Shown here: positions 1 to 6,396 of the stretch, one piece after another
Layout: each line of letters starts with the position of its first letter
How positions within the stretch are numbered: position 1 is the stretch's first letter
Origin: an uncultured Clostridiaceae bacterium
GTDB taxonomy: Bacteria > Bacillota > Clostridia > Clostridiales > Oxobacteraceae
Direction: 5' to 3'
NCBI GenBank assembly: GCA_937900065.1
Contig: CALCDS010000211.1
Coordinates: forward strand, 1 to 7,487
Length of the DNA stretch: 7,487 nt
Position numbers and translations under genes: made by a program
The notes under the pieces: generated by a model
Told to the model about the DNA's origin: nothing
Databases searched by the model: none
The model's input: the letters and a program-made list of their open reading frames with translations, nothing else

Positions 1-2
1 AT

Positions 3-107
3 AAGTTCTAGGGCTTATTGCTTTCGCTTATCAAGAACTTTTGCAACTCACTGCGTTCAAACAAGCAAAAGTTCTAGGATTCACTTCGGCAATTTCGCCA
101 AGAACTT
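3..107. repeat. Array of alternating AAGTTCT / AGAACTT inverted repeats
   Basis: The heptamer AAGTTCT occurs at 3-9 and 69-75, and its complement AGAACTT at 34-40 and 101-107, so the four copies alternate in orientation every 31-35 bases. The middle pair extends to a perfect 11-bp stem, AGAACTTTTGC (34-44) with GCAAAAGTTCT (65-75). Any two neighbouring heptamers can pair, giving alternative hairpins. No credible coding frame was seen. It is probably part of a dispersed intergenic repeat element that runs off the left edge. Confidence 0.55.
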
Positions 108-131
108 AGCAAAAGCGCTCACATTGCTCAT

Positions 132-189
132 TTGGATTGTTCAAAAAATCAACATCATACTTTAACATAGCCAATATAAAAAGGCTATG
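132..189. repeat. Left-flank copy of the same intergenic repeat, with terminal hairpin
   Basis: Positions 132-155 match 7358-7381 in the same orientation, and 150-173 match 7304-7327 in the opposite orientation, each with a single mismatch. Just after this, CATAGCC (166-172) pairs with GGCTATG (183-189) across 10 bases. Similarity to the right-flank copy continues past the core, through a TCATG and a CTTTTT block, but with small insertions, as expected for diverged members of one repeat family. Confidence 0.65.
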
Positions 190-217
190 CATGACAATAT
201 AATTTACATAAGTTAAA

Positions 218-323
218 GCGAAGGGTATTATCATACCCGACGCGAGCAAAATGATAATGTATTTTTGAAGCAATATTAGAGGGATGGGGCTGAAAACCTG
301 GGGTTTTGCAAAAAAATATTGCT
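218..323. other. Structured intergenic segment downstream of the GntR gene
   Basis: Two hairpins are evident. GGGTAT (223-228) pairs with ATACCC (233-238) over a TATC loop, and the stem continues past a 2x2 internal loop with GCG (218-220) and CGC (241-243). Then AGCAATATT (269-277) pairs with AATATTGCT (315-323), enclosing an inner hairpin AAAACC-TGG-GGTTTT (293-307). The flanks lack long U-tracts on either strand, so these are not clear terminators. They could be a repeat element or a small structured RNA. The rest of 324-397 holds nothing recognisable. Confidence 0.45.
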
Positions 324-397
324 CGGCTTGAAAATAAAGAATTTGAAAAGGAAAGATTTAACCCATGAATATATAATATTACAACTAAATTAAAAGT

Positions 398-1147
398 CTA
401 TAATATTATTTTATCTTTTACATAATATTTGCAGAACTTTGCATTATAATAACTTGTTACAAACTCTATAGGAACATGGTCCTGGTTGTATGTAATCCTT
501 TCACGATAAAAAACCGGAGAATTATCTTCAAGATCAAGATATCTGCATGTGATCTTGTCAGCAATGATCGCCTCTATAGTTTCGTCACAATAAGAAAATA
601 TTTGGCCCATACATTCTAAAACTTTTTGAATTGAAGTCCTTGAATTAAAGTGTATTGTTGTCAAATCAACAGGCAGCCAAGGAACCAAATGAGATATTGA
701 ACGGGTGATTTTAGCATTATCAACCTTTCTAACCCTCTCAATGCAATAAACAAAAGTATCGTCCTTAGAAAGCTTAAGAACCGATGCTACTTTTTTAGTT
801 GGAGCAATCTTTTCGATCCTTATTATCTGCGAAGTAACTTTTTGGCCTTCCTTTTTAAGGTCTTCCGTAAAATCCAATAGGTTCCACCATAGTTTACCCT
901 TTGCCCTGTTTTGCACAATGGAATTGCTGCCTTGTGAACGGTGTATATATCCATTGGTTTCAAGCATATCCAAGGCTTTCCTTACAGTGATTCTGCTCAC
1001 TTTAAACATTTGCTGCAATTCATTTTCCGAGTAGAATACATCGCCTTCTTTAAATCTATCTCTTTCAATCAATTCCTTCAATATCAAATATAACTGATAA
1101 TACAGTGATAAGGAAGAAGATCTGTCAATCTGCGGCATCTTAAACAT
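398..1147 (-). CDS. GntR/HutC-family transcriptional regulator
   Basis: This 249-residue protein has an N-terminal winged helix-turn-helix (about residues 9-78), with YYQLYLILKELIERDRF, the ENELQQMFKVSRITVRKALD recognition region (41-60) and NGYIHRSQGS (65-74). The wing ends GSNSIV, where family members usually have a GxGTFV-like sequence. Residues 95-245 form a UTRA effector domain, beginning DFTEDLKKEGQKVTSQII, so it is a HutC-subfamily sensor, usually of a phosphorylated sugar or related metabolite. The ATG at 1147 lies 13 bases after GGAGGG, a long spacing, but no upstream in-frame start exists; the second Met (residue 4) would be farther still. It has its own promoter in the 127-base gap after YitT. 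It is the obvious candidate to bind the palindrome at 6821-6834 and control the operon (inference). Confidence 0.92.
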   Translation of the reverse strand: MFKMPQIDRSSSLSLYYQLYLILKELIERDRFKEGDVFYSENELQQMFKVSRITVRKALDMLETNGYIHRSQGSNSIVQNRAKGKLWWNLLDFTEDLKKEGQKVTSQIIRIEKIAPTKKVASVLKLSKDDTFVYCIERVRKVDNAKITRSISHLVPWLPVDLTTIHFNSRTSIQKVLECMGQIFSYCDETIEAIIADKITCRYLDLEDNSPVFYRERITYNQDHVPIEFVTSYYNAKFCKYYVKDKIIL

Positions 1148-1218
1148 GGTTTGCTTCCCACCCTCCGTTTATAACATTGCAAAAACAATAGCCTAAATTT
1201 TCTCATAAATATATAAAT

Positions 1219-1247
1219 ATTATAATAACTAATTCTCTTAAATACAA
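1219..1247 (-). promoter_or_regulatory. Promoter of the GntR regulator gene
   Basis: On the minus strand, TTGTAT (1247-1242) and a consensus TATAAT (1224-1219) are separated by 17 bases, about 70 bases before the GntR start codon. The -10 is perfect and the -35 matches at three of six positions. This gives the regulator its own basal expression, although read-through from YitT is also possible because no terminator is seen between them. Confidence 0.55.
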
Positions 1248-1274
1248 CTTTCAGCTATTAAACACTAGACAATA

Positions 1275-2129
1275 TCATGTTATCTTATTTATGGAATACT
1301 TTCCTATAACCCTTTCGCATTTGCTGACTCCAATGAATACATCTTTATCTATCTGTCTGATTTGGTTTATTATATCGTTGGATTCATACTCGTTTATTAT
1401 CATGAACAGAATAGTCCTTGATGAATTAGAATATGATCCTTCGGCTTTTATTTTAGTGATCCCATGTTTGGATATAAGGAGCAATTTACTGACAATGGAA
1501 TCCGGTTTATCCGTAATAATGGTCAGGCTTACCAACTTCTGCCTTGAATGGACGCTATTGATGATCACTGTTGTTACAAATTGAAAGATAATAGAATAAA
1601 GGGCCAGGTCCCATTCTATAAAAGCTCCGGAGACGGCAAGCATGATGCAATTGGCATACATAATGTAGCTAAATATAGGAGTATTTTTCTTATTCATAAC
1701 ATAAACTGCAATAAAATCCGTACCGCCCGTGGAAGCACCTGCTGAAAGGGCGAGGACTGAAGAAATACCGCAAAGTATTCCTCCATAAAGAGTCAACAAC
1801 ATAGTGTCTTTGCTGATCAAATACATAGGCATAACCTGGCTTATAACCGTTGATAAAGAATACTGGATTATACTTAGGATAGCAAACCTTTTTCCAATAA
1901 ACTTAAAGACAATCAAGGTTGTGATCACCTGCAGGACCAAATACAGGCTCATAAAATTAATCGAGAACCCAATATATTCCTTTAATAGCAGTGAAATCAG
2001 CTGGGACATTCCGCTAAATCCGGCAGGCAGAAGCCTTATGGGAGTAACAAAAAGTTTAATCGACATTGCATAAAAAATCGAGCTTAGTATTACTTTAATT
2101 AAGGACTTAAAATTTTCTTTTGTCAGCAT
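1275..2129 (-). CDS. YitT-family membrane protein (DUF161 plus C-terminal DUF2179)
   Basis: This 284-residue membrane protein belongs to the YitT family. It has about five or six apolar segments (roughly residues 8-30, 50-78, 82-103, 110-130, 152-170 and 174-195) followed by a soluble C-terminal domain from about residue 200, typical of DUF2179. Family motifs visible are TPIRLLPAGFSGMSQL (29-44) and ALSAGASTGGTDFIAVYV (127-144), the second being the glycine-rich turn repeated in these proteins. The biochemical role of the family is not established; a transporter function is often proposed. GGAGG stands 7 bases before the ATG, and the start shares one base with the stop of the DgaE-like gene, so the two are probably translationally coupled. 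This suggests a role in the same pathway, perhaps export or exchange of a product. No clear terminator follows its stop. Confidence 0.88.
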   Translation of the reverse strand: MLTKENFKSLIKVILSSIFYAMSIKLFVTPIRLLPAGFSGMSQLISLLLKEYIGFSINFMSLYLVLQVITTLIVFKFIGKRFAILSIIQYSLSTVISQVMPMYLISKDTMLLTLYGGILCGISSVLALSAGASTGGTDFIAVYVMNKKNTPIFSYIMYANCIMLAVSGAFIEWDLALYSIIFQFVTTVIINSVHSRQKLVSLTIITDKPDSIVSKLLLISKHGITKIKAEGSYSNSSRTILFMIINEYESNDIINQIRQIDKDVFIGVSKCERVIGKYSINKIT

Positions 2130-3244
2130 CAGATTTCCTCCGCTATACCTGTAATCCTCTTGATTATTAAATCCAAGTCGCCTTTTGATGTTAAGGGTCT
2201 AGGATCGAAATCCAAATAGCCCAGATTAACCAGATAATCTCTTGCAAATATTGCAGGATTGCCCTGATGGAGTTCCATATTGACTTGACCGGCGCTTTTC
2301 CCAAATGATACGGGATCAAATTTCAATCTTGCCCTAAATATTTCTCTGCCTGCCTCATCTTGTACTAATGTCGCAGTTATCCCATCAATATTGTTGGCAC
2401 TTTGTATGAAATCTTTAATATCATCCGCAGTTACATTTATGGATTTTTTAGCACTGATATATTCTTCGACAGCAGCTACAAGTCCGAATATATTTTCCTT
2501 TCCTATCTTCATTGAGCGTCCGATTCCATAATATTGTAATCTCATATTATTCGCATACTCACTCGATCTGCACAGAACAAACCCTGAACTCGGGCCGCAT
2601 AAGGCTTTTGAACCGCTATAGGTCACAAAAGTTGCGCCCATGTCATAATACTTATGCATATCCTCTTCAGCAGCAGCATCAACTAAGATAGGTATATTGA
2701 ATTCATTTGCCAAATCTATCATGTCTTTCAAACTCACCATATTTTTTTGGACACAATGATGGCTCTTGACATACATCAGCGCCAAGGTGTTTTCATTGAT
2801 GCATTCTCTTACATCGTCTTTGGTGACCTGATTGACGCTTCCTGCTTCGACCACTTTTCCGCCTGCAAGCTCAATCACAGTATGAATGGGTACTCCATAA
2901 TTGATATTATGTCCTTTAGGCAATATTACATTGTTTCTTAAAATATCATTTCGCATTATCGATAAATCTGCAACCATTTTCTTGGAATCTTTGCATATCA
3001 AAGAAGCAATTGTAAATGATATTGCCGACGTTGCACTCGAAGTAACAACGCAGTCTGCAGCTCCCAATAATTTTGCAATTTCCTCCCCTGCCTTTTTATA
3101 CAATTCATCCATAATGAAATAATGGTCTGAGGCATATTTCATCATTGACTGTACATATTCACTCTGAACTGAAACACCGAGTTTTGTCATCCTCCCGGAT
3201 GCATTTATAACCTTTGTCATAGAATCTATAAAATCACTCTGCAT
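2129..3244 (-). CDS. DgaE-like PLP-dependent ammonia-lyase (SelA-fold)
   Basis: This 371-residue enzyme has the fold type I PLP pattern: phosphate-binding SSATSAIS at residues 69-76, the pyridine-binding aspartate in ILVDAAAEED (Asp189), and the Schiff-base lysine in TYSGSKALCGPSSGF (Lys213). This layout and length fit the SelA-related family that includes Salmonella DgaE, D-glucosaminate-6-phosphate ammonia-lyase, which eliminates ammonia to give 2-keto-3-deoxy-gluconate-6-phosphate. True L-seryl-tRNA(Sec) selenium transferase is longer (about 460 residues), and no selenium genes are nearby. The mannose-type PTS upstream matches the dga operon arrangement, which supports a phosphorylated amino-sugar acid or similar substrate (inference). 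The start ATG is preceded by AGGGG with 7 bases between. A 127-base gap containing a strong hairpin separates it from the aminotransferase. The stop overlaps the YitT start (TGATG). Family assignment is strong; the exact substrate is unproven. Confidence 0.83.
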   Translation of the reverse strand: MQSDFIDSMTKVINASGRMTKLGVSVQSEYVQSMMKYASDHYFIMDELYKKAGEEIAKLLGAADCVVTSSATSAISFTIASLICKDSKKMVADLSIMRNDILRNNVILPKGHNINYGVPIHTVIELAGGKVVEAGSVNQVTKDDVRECINENTLALMYVKSHHCVQKNMVSLKDMIDLANEFNIPILVDAAAEEDMHKYYDMGATFVTYSGSKALCGPSSGFVLCRSSEYANNMRLQYYGIGRSMKIGKENIFGLVAAVEEYISAKKSINVTADDIKDFIQSANNIDGITATLVQDEAGREIFRARLKFDPVSFGKSAGQVNMELHQGNPAIFARDYLVNLGYLDFDPRPLTSKGDLDLIIKRITGIAEEI

Positions 3245-3315
3245 TGTTTATCCCCTACTTTATATACAAGTTTTCATAACGGATGCACTTTAAGATCAGG
3301 CTGAAAAAACCTTTC

Positions 3316-3359
3316 TTAAAATAATTGCAAACATCGAATGATTTTCGATGTTTGCAATT
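3316..3359 (-). terminator. Mid-operon hairpin, likely partial terminator or attenuator
   Basis: The arms AATTGCAAACATCGAA (3323-3338) and its exact complement (3344-3359) form a perfect 16-bp stem with a 5-base loop. It starts 13 bases after the aminotransferase stop. On the minus strand the stem ends in AATT and is followed by ATTTT, a weak U-tract that fits an incomplete intrinsic terminator. No convincing promoter was found between it and the DgaE-like gene, so the downstream genes probably depend on read-through. It could also act as an mRNA 3' stabiliser or processing site. Confidence 0.7.
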
Positions 3360-3371
3360 GTCTATAACTAT

Positions 3372-4232
3372 TTACATAACCTTACCGCATTGTTTAACAA
3401 TCAACTCTTTATAGGCATCATCGATTTTCTTAGTAACAGGTCCTCTCTTCCCGTCGCCTATTACCTTATCGCCTATCTTTATTACTGGGCAGCATTCAGT
3501 CTTTGTATCACTGACAATGACTTCATCCGCATTTAATAATTCATCTTTTGTAAACTTTCTCTCTTCAAAAGGCATTTTGCGTTCTTTTAGTATTTGAAGT
3601 ATAAGCATTTTGGTTATCCCCGGCAGAATCTCAGGTCCATCCGGGTGGGTTATCACTTTTCCATCCTTGACAATCAGCACATTGCCGGCTCTTTCTTCAG
3701 TGATATATTCACCCTTGTATAATATCGCTTTATTAGCGCCGTATTTATGTGCTTCGGCAATAGCCATGCAGTTTGGCAACAAGTTTAAAGATTTAACGTT
3801 GCATAAAGCCCATCTAAGATCAGGGTATAGTATAGCTTTAACACCACTTTCAATCCGCTCATTATTTCTATAATAATGAGTAGTAAATCCTGAAATAACC
3901 GCTTTTTGGTCTTTAAATTCCGGATAGAGATGGTTCCTTACTATTCCGTCCCCCCTGGTGATCTGGAGGTATACGTTTCCACTGTCCAAATCATTAGCCT
4001 TTATTAACTGCTCACAGAAACCTTTTATCTCATCTCTGGTATACCCAAGGTTAAGATCAATCAGTTTTGCACTGTTTTCAAGCCTGTCTAAGTGTTCCTT
4101 AAGAGCGAATAATTTACCATTATAAACCCTTACATATTCGTAAATACCATCACCGAATTGATATCCCCTGTCATTAATATCAATTTTTATACCGTCATAA
4201 TCCACTAAATTACCTTTCCACAAATATTTCAT
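3372..4232 (-). CDS. D-amino-acid aminotransferase (class IV PLP enzyme)
   Basis: This 286-residue cytosolic enzyme should move the amino group of a D-amino acid to a 2-oxo acid using pyridoxal phosphate. It aligns by eye along its length with the Bacillus D-alanine transaminase: KIDINDRGYQFGDGIYE (residues 16-32), the PLP lysine in NVKSLNLL (Lys147), the cofactor-contacting glutamate in ITEE (Glu179), and GITK at 205-208. The residues that hold the substrate carboxylate in the Bacillus enzyme are present (Tyr31, Arg99, His101). This favours a D-specific transaminase over branched-chain aminotransferase or aminodeoxychorismate lyase. The loop after Glu179 reads ERAGN where the Bacillus enzyme has GSSSN, so substrate preference may differ. 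GGAGGG stands about nine bases before the ATG. The gene sits directly after the PTS genes and is followed by a strong hairpin 13 bases past its stop, so it is probably expressed at PTS-like levels. Confidence 0.88.
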   Translation of the reverse strand: MKYLWKGNLVDYDGIKIDINDRGYQFGDGIYEYVRVYNGKLFALKEHLDRLENSAKLIDLNLGYTRDEIKGFCEQLIKANDLDSGNVYLQITRGDGIVRNHLYPEFKDQKAVISGFTTHYYRNNERIESGVKAILYPDLRWALCNVKSLNLLPNCMAIAEAHKYGANKAILYKGEYITEERAGNVLIVKDGKVITHPDGPEILPGITKMLILQILKERKMPFEERKFTKDELLNADEVIVSDTKTECCPVIKIGDKVIGDGKRGPVTKKIDDAYKELIVKQCGKVM

Positions 4233-4273
4233 ACTATCTTTCCCTCCAAATTCATGTATTTATTGCTGCATCT

Positions 4274-5131
4274 TTATAAAATGCCTGTAACAGATCCTAT
4301 CAAAGAAATAACAACGACAGCAAGTAATATCTTATTGAAATTTTGACCCTTCTTTATCATGTATAAATAAATCGCAAATACGGCAGCTAGCGGTAATATT
4401 CCAGGCACAATGCTGTCTAGAAGTTTTTGAAGTGCAAATTCAGAGCCGCTGACATTTATCTTCAAAGGCGATGAAATGGTGACATAATTAGCTGATAATG
4501 CTCCCATCATCATAAGTCCCACTGTGTCGGCAGCAAAAATCACAGATTGCATTTTGCCGTTCTTCATAAGTTGGGTAATAGCATCCCTTCCAAGCCTGAA
4601 CCCTCTATGAGTTAAATAATACATTAAAATATAGGTGGTCACAGGATAAATGATCAGTGGAAGGATGCCTCCCAATGGGCTGCCCTGTTTTGCCAGCGGT
4701 AGGAACAATGCAATCAATATAGGCATATAAGCTGCCCAAATTATTGAGTCACCGATAGCGGCGATAGGCCCCATCAATCCGGTCTTTAAACTGGTAATAG
4801 CATCGCTTGGTACGTTTTCGCCATTTGCTTTTTGCTGTTCCATTCCAAGCACAATACCTAAAATAAGTCCACCCGGGATAGAATCAGTATTATAAAATTG
4901 CAGATGCCTTTTTAAAGCTTTCACAAGCTCGTCTTTTTTAGTATATAATTTTTCAAGAGCCGGGCACATAGAGGCGCAAAATACTAATGCCTGCAGTCTC
5001 TCATAGGAGTTGGACATTTCTGCTCCAATATACAATCTATTGAAGCATTTGTTTATATCTTTTTTGGTCAAAGTATATTTTTGTGTGTTATTGGTATCTT
5101 TAGCTTCCAAATTTTTATTTTCAGCAGACAT
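4274..5131 (-). CDS. Mannose-family PTS system, EIID membrane component
   Basis: This 285-residue protein is the partner of EIIC in the membrane permease and is unique to the mannose PTS superfamily. A polar N-terminal tail of about 20 residues precedes the conserved cytoplasmic part: LTKKDINKCFNRLYIGAE at residues 21-38, SYERLQALVF at 42-51, and HLQFYNTDSIPGGLILGIVLGMEQQ at 76-100. The hallmark GLMGPIAAIGDSIIWAAYMP follows at residues 118-137. Apolar segments occur at about 134-175 and 200-220, and at the C-terminus (about 245-285). The length and motif order are complete. The start ATG overlaps the EIIC stop by one base, with an AAGGGGG ribosome binding sequence inside the end of EIIC. A 41-base gap separates it from the aminotransferase gene downstream, so all five genes up to there should share one transcript. 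Confidence 0.95.
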   Translation of the reverse strand: MSAENKNLEAKDTNNTQKYTLTKKDINKCFNRLYIGAEMSNSYERLQALVFCASMCPALEKLYTKKDELVKALKRHLQFYNTDSIPGGLILGIVLGMEQQKANGENVPSDAITSLKTGLMGPIAAIGDSIIWAAYMPILIALFLPLAKQGSPLGGILPLIIYPVTTYILMYYLTHRGFRLGRDAITQLMKNGKMQSVIFAADTVGLMMMGALSANYVTISSPLKINVSGSEFALQKLLDSIVPGILPLAAVFAIYLYMIKKGQNFNKILLAVVVISLIGSVTGIL

Positions 5132-5889
5132 TATGAAACTACCCCCTTCTTATTGGACATAAACACGGTTAGCAGAGCAACAATACATACTGCAAAAATT
5201 GCAACGCCCATGATGCTTATATTAGCGTACTTAACTATAAAGAATCCAATAATAAAGAACGGAATCAATTCTTTCTTGCCTATAACCGTCAATGTTATTG
5301 CAAATCCCAATGCTGGAAGAATGCCTCCCATTATTTCAAAAGAATGGAGAAGCCAGGTTGGAATCATGACCAAAATCTGTTTTGCTAAACCGACTCCAAA
5401 ATAATTAATAATAAATACTATCGGGAAGCGGATGATAAATCCTGCTATTGCAGGCAATATATAGGCGCAGATAAATATACCTCTCGTATTTCCCTGTTCA
5501 GCATATTTATCGGCTCTATGAACCCAAAAAGTATTGGTTGTCCTTCTTAATTGATCAACAAAAACACCAATAAGTCCAAAAGGAACTGCCAAAGCGATAG
5601 CAACTTGCGGGCTCATTCCGGATAAAACTCCAATCGGAACTGCAATGCAGCCTGCTAAAGCCGGATCATTTGGAACATTGCCACCTGGAGTTGAAGTAAC
5701 ACCAAGGTATACCAGCTGCAGCTCTCCTCCAATAATCATGGCTTCCTTCATATGACCTGTTAAAAGTCCAACGAACACCCCAATCACTACAGGCTGAAGC
5801 AACATACTGGAAAATGTGTAGCCGCAACGCAAACGACAGAACCAATAGTATATACCCATCAAAATTGCAACTAGCAATATGTTATTCAT
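5131..5889 (-). CDS. Mannose/sorbose-family PTS system, EIIC membrane component
   Basis: This 252-residue hydrophobic protein is one of the two integral membrane subunits that form the translocation channel of a mannose-type PTS permease. It has several long apolar segments, for example residues 32-47, 82-114, 140-165 and 215-245. The family-typical stretch GGELQLVYLGVTSTPGGNVP lies at residues 54-73, followed by NDPALAG; it is rich in glycine and carries Glu56 and Gln58 in the region expected to contact substrate. The length is normal for the family. AGGAGG (5906-5901) precedes the start by 11 bases. Between them lies an out-of-frame ATG that opens a two-codon reading frame ending on the EIIC start, reported as a finding. 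The stop codon shares one base with the EIID start (TAATG), so EIIC and EIID should be made together in balanced amounts. Confidence 0.95.
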   Translation of the reverse strand: MNNILLVAILMGIYYWFCRLRCGYTFSSMLLQPVVIGVFVGLLTGHMKEAMIIGGELQLVYLGVTSTPGGNVPNDPALAGCIAVPIGVLSGMSPQVAIALAVPFGLIGVFVDQLRRTTNTFWVHRADKYAEQGNTRGIFICAYILPAIAGFIIRFPIVFIINYFGVGLAKQILVMIPTWLLHSFEIMGGILPALGFAITLTVIGKKELIPFFIIGFFIVKYANISIMGVAIFAVCIVALLTVFMSNKKGVVS

Positions 5890-5904
5890 AGCATATTTTT
5901 CCTC

Positions 5905-6396
5905 CTAGTCCTTGAATTTTTTAACTATTTCTTTGAACCCTACAGGATTATCTTCAGGAATTGTTTGAAATGTAATATCAACTTTTTTGCTGTCTAATTC
6001 CTTTAACATTTCCATGTCGCGATTATCCAATGTTATATTTTGGAACACAGCCTTTCGATTCGGGCCTCCGCCTAGTCCTCCGATTTGAACGGACTTTAAA
6101 TCCAATCCGGAATCATACGCTGTCTTGAGTGTCTCAACATTTGGAAAAAGCAATAATATTTTTCCGCTGCCCATCTTGTCCTGTTTCCAATTGCCGACAG
6201 CGTCCTCTTCGCTGAAACATGTAATACCCATTCCCGGAGGAGCCGACATTTCATAAATTGATAAAAGAAATGGATCGTTTACCAAAGTATTGCTCACAAT
6301 CACAATCCTGTTAGCCTGCGATTGATTTACCCATTTTGTTACTACTTGTCCATGTACTAAACGACTATCTACTCTGCATAAAACGATTTCAGCCAT
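5905..6396 (-). CDS. Mannose/sorbose-family PTS system, EIIB component
   Basis: This 163-residue cytoplasmic protein carries phosphate from EIIA to the incoming substrate. Its N-terminus, MAEIVLCRVDSRLVHGQVVTKW, matches the EIIB sorbose-family signature, with His15 as the phosphorylated residue. The usual DDRLxHGQV is DSRLVHGQV here. A reading from GTG at 6405 would add MKI, but the ribosome binding sequence AAGGA touches that GTG. The same sequence lies about 10 bases before the ATG at 6396, so the ATG start is preferred; it also puts the histidine at the canonical position 15. The gene overlaps the EIIA stop by 8 bases. Its own stop, TAG, is part of the TAGGAGG ribosome binding site of EIIC. 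Annotators sometimes label such EIIBs as mannose, fructose, sorbose or fructoselysine specific, but nothing visible supports choosing one. Confidence 0.94.
   Translation of the reverse strand: MAEIVLCRVDSRLVHGQVVTKWVNQSQANRIVIVSNTLVNDPFLLSIYEMSAPPGMGITCFSEEDAVGNWKQDKMGSGKILLLFPNVETLKTAYDSGLDLKSVQIGGLGGGPNRKAVFQNITLDNRDMEMLKELDSKKVDITFQTIPEDNPVGFKEIVKKFKD

Noticed and set aside
3..107. CRISPR array
   Set aside because: The repeated unit is only 7-11 bases, alternates in orientation, and no cas genes are present.
1291..2073. Several plus-strand reading frames of 65-97 codons opposite the YitT gene, and similar ones opposite the lyase, aminotransferase and PTS genes
   Set aside because: They lie fully inside well-supported minus-strand genes, lack family motifs and good ribosome binding sites, and read as antisense shadows.
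2129..3244. Selenocysteine synthase (SelA)
   Set aside because: The protein is about 90 residues shorter than SelA, no selB, selD or tRNA(Sec) gene is present, and the PTS context fits the DgaE-like branch.
3372..4232. Branched-chain aminotransferase or aminodeoxychorismate lyase
   Set aside because: The Tyr31/Arg99/His101 carboxylate set and the overall similarity to Bacillus D-alanine transaminase favour the D-amino-acid enzyme.
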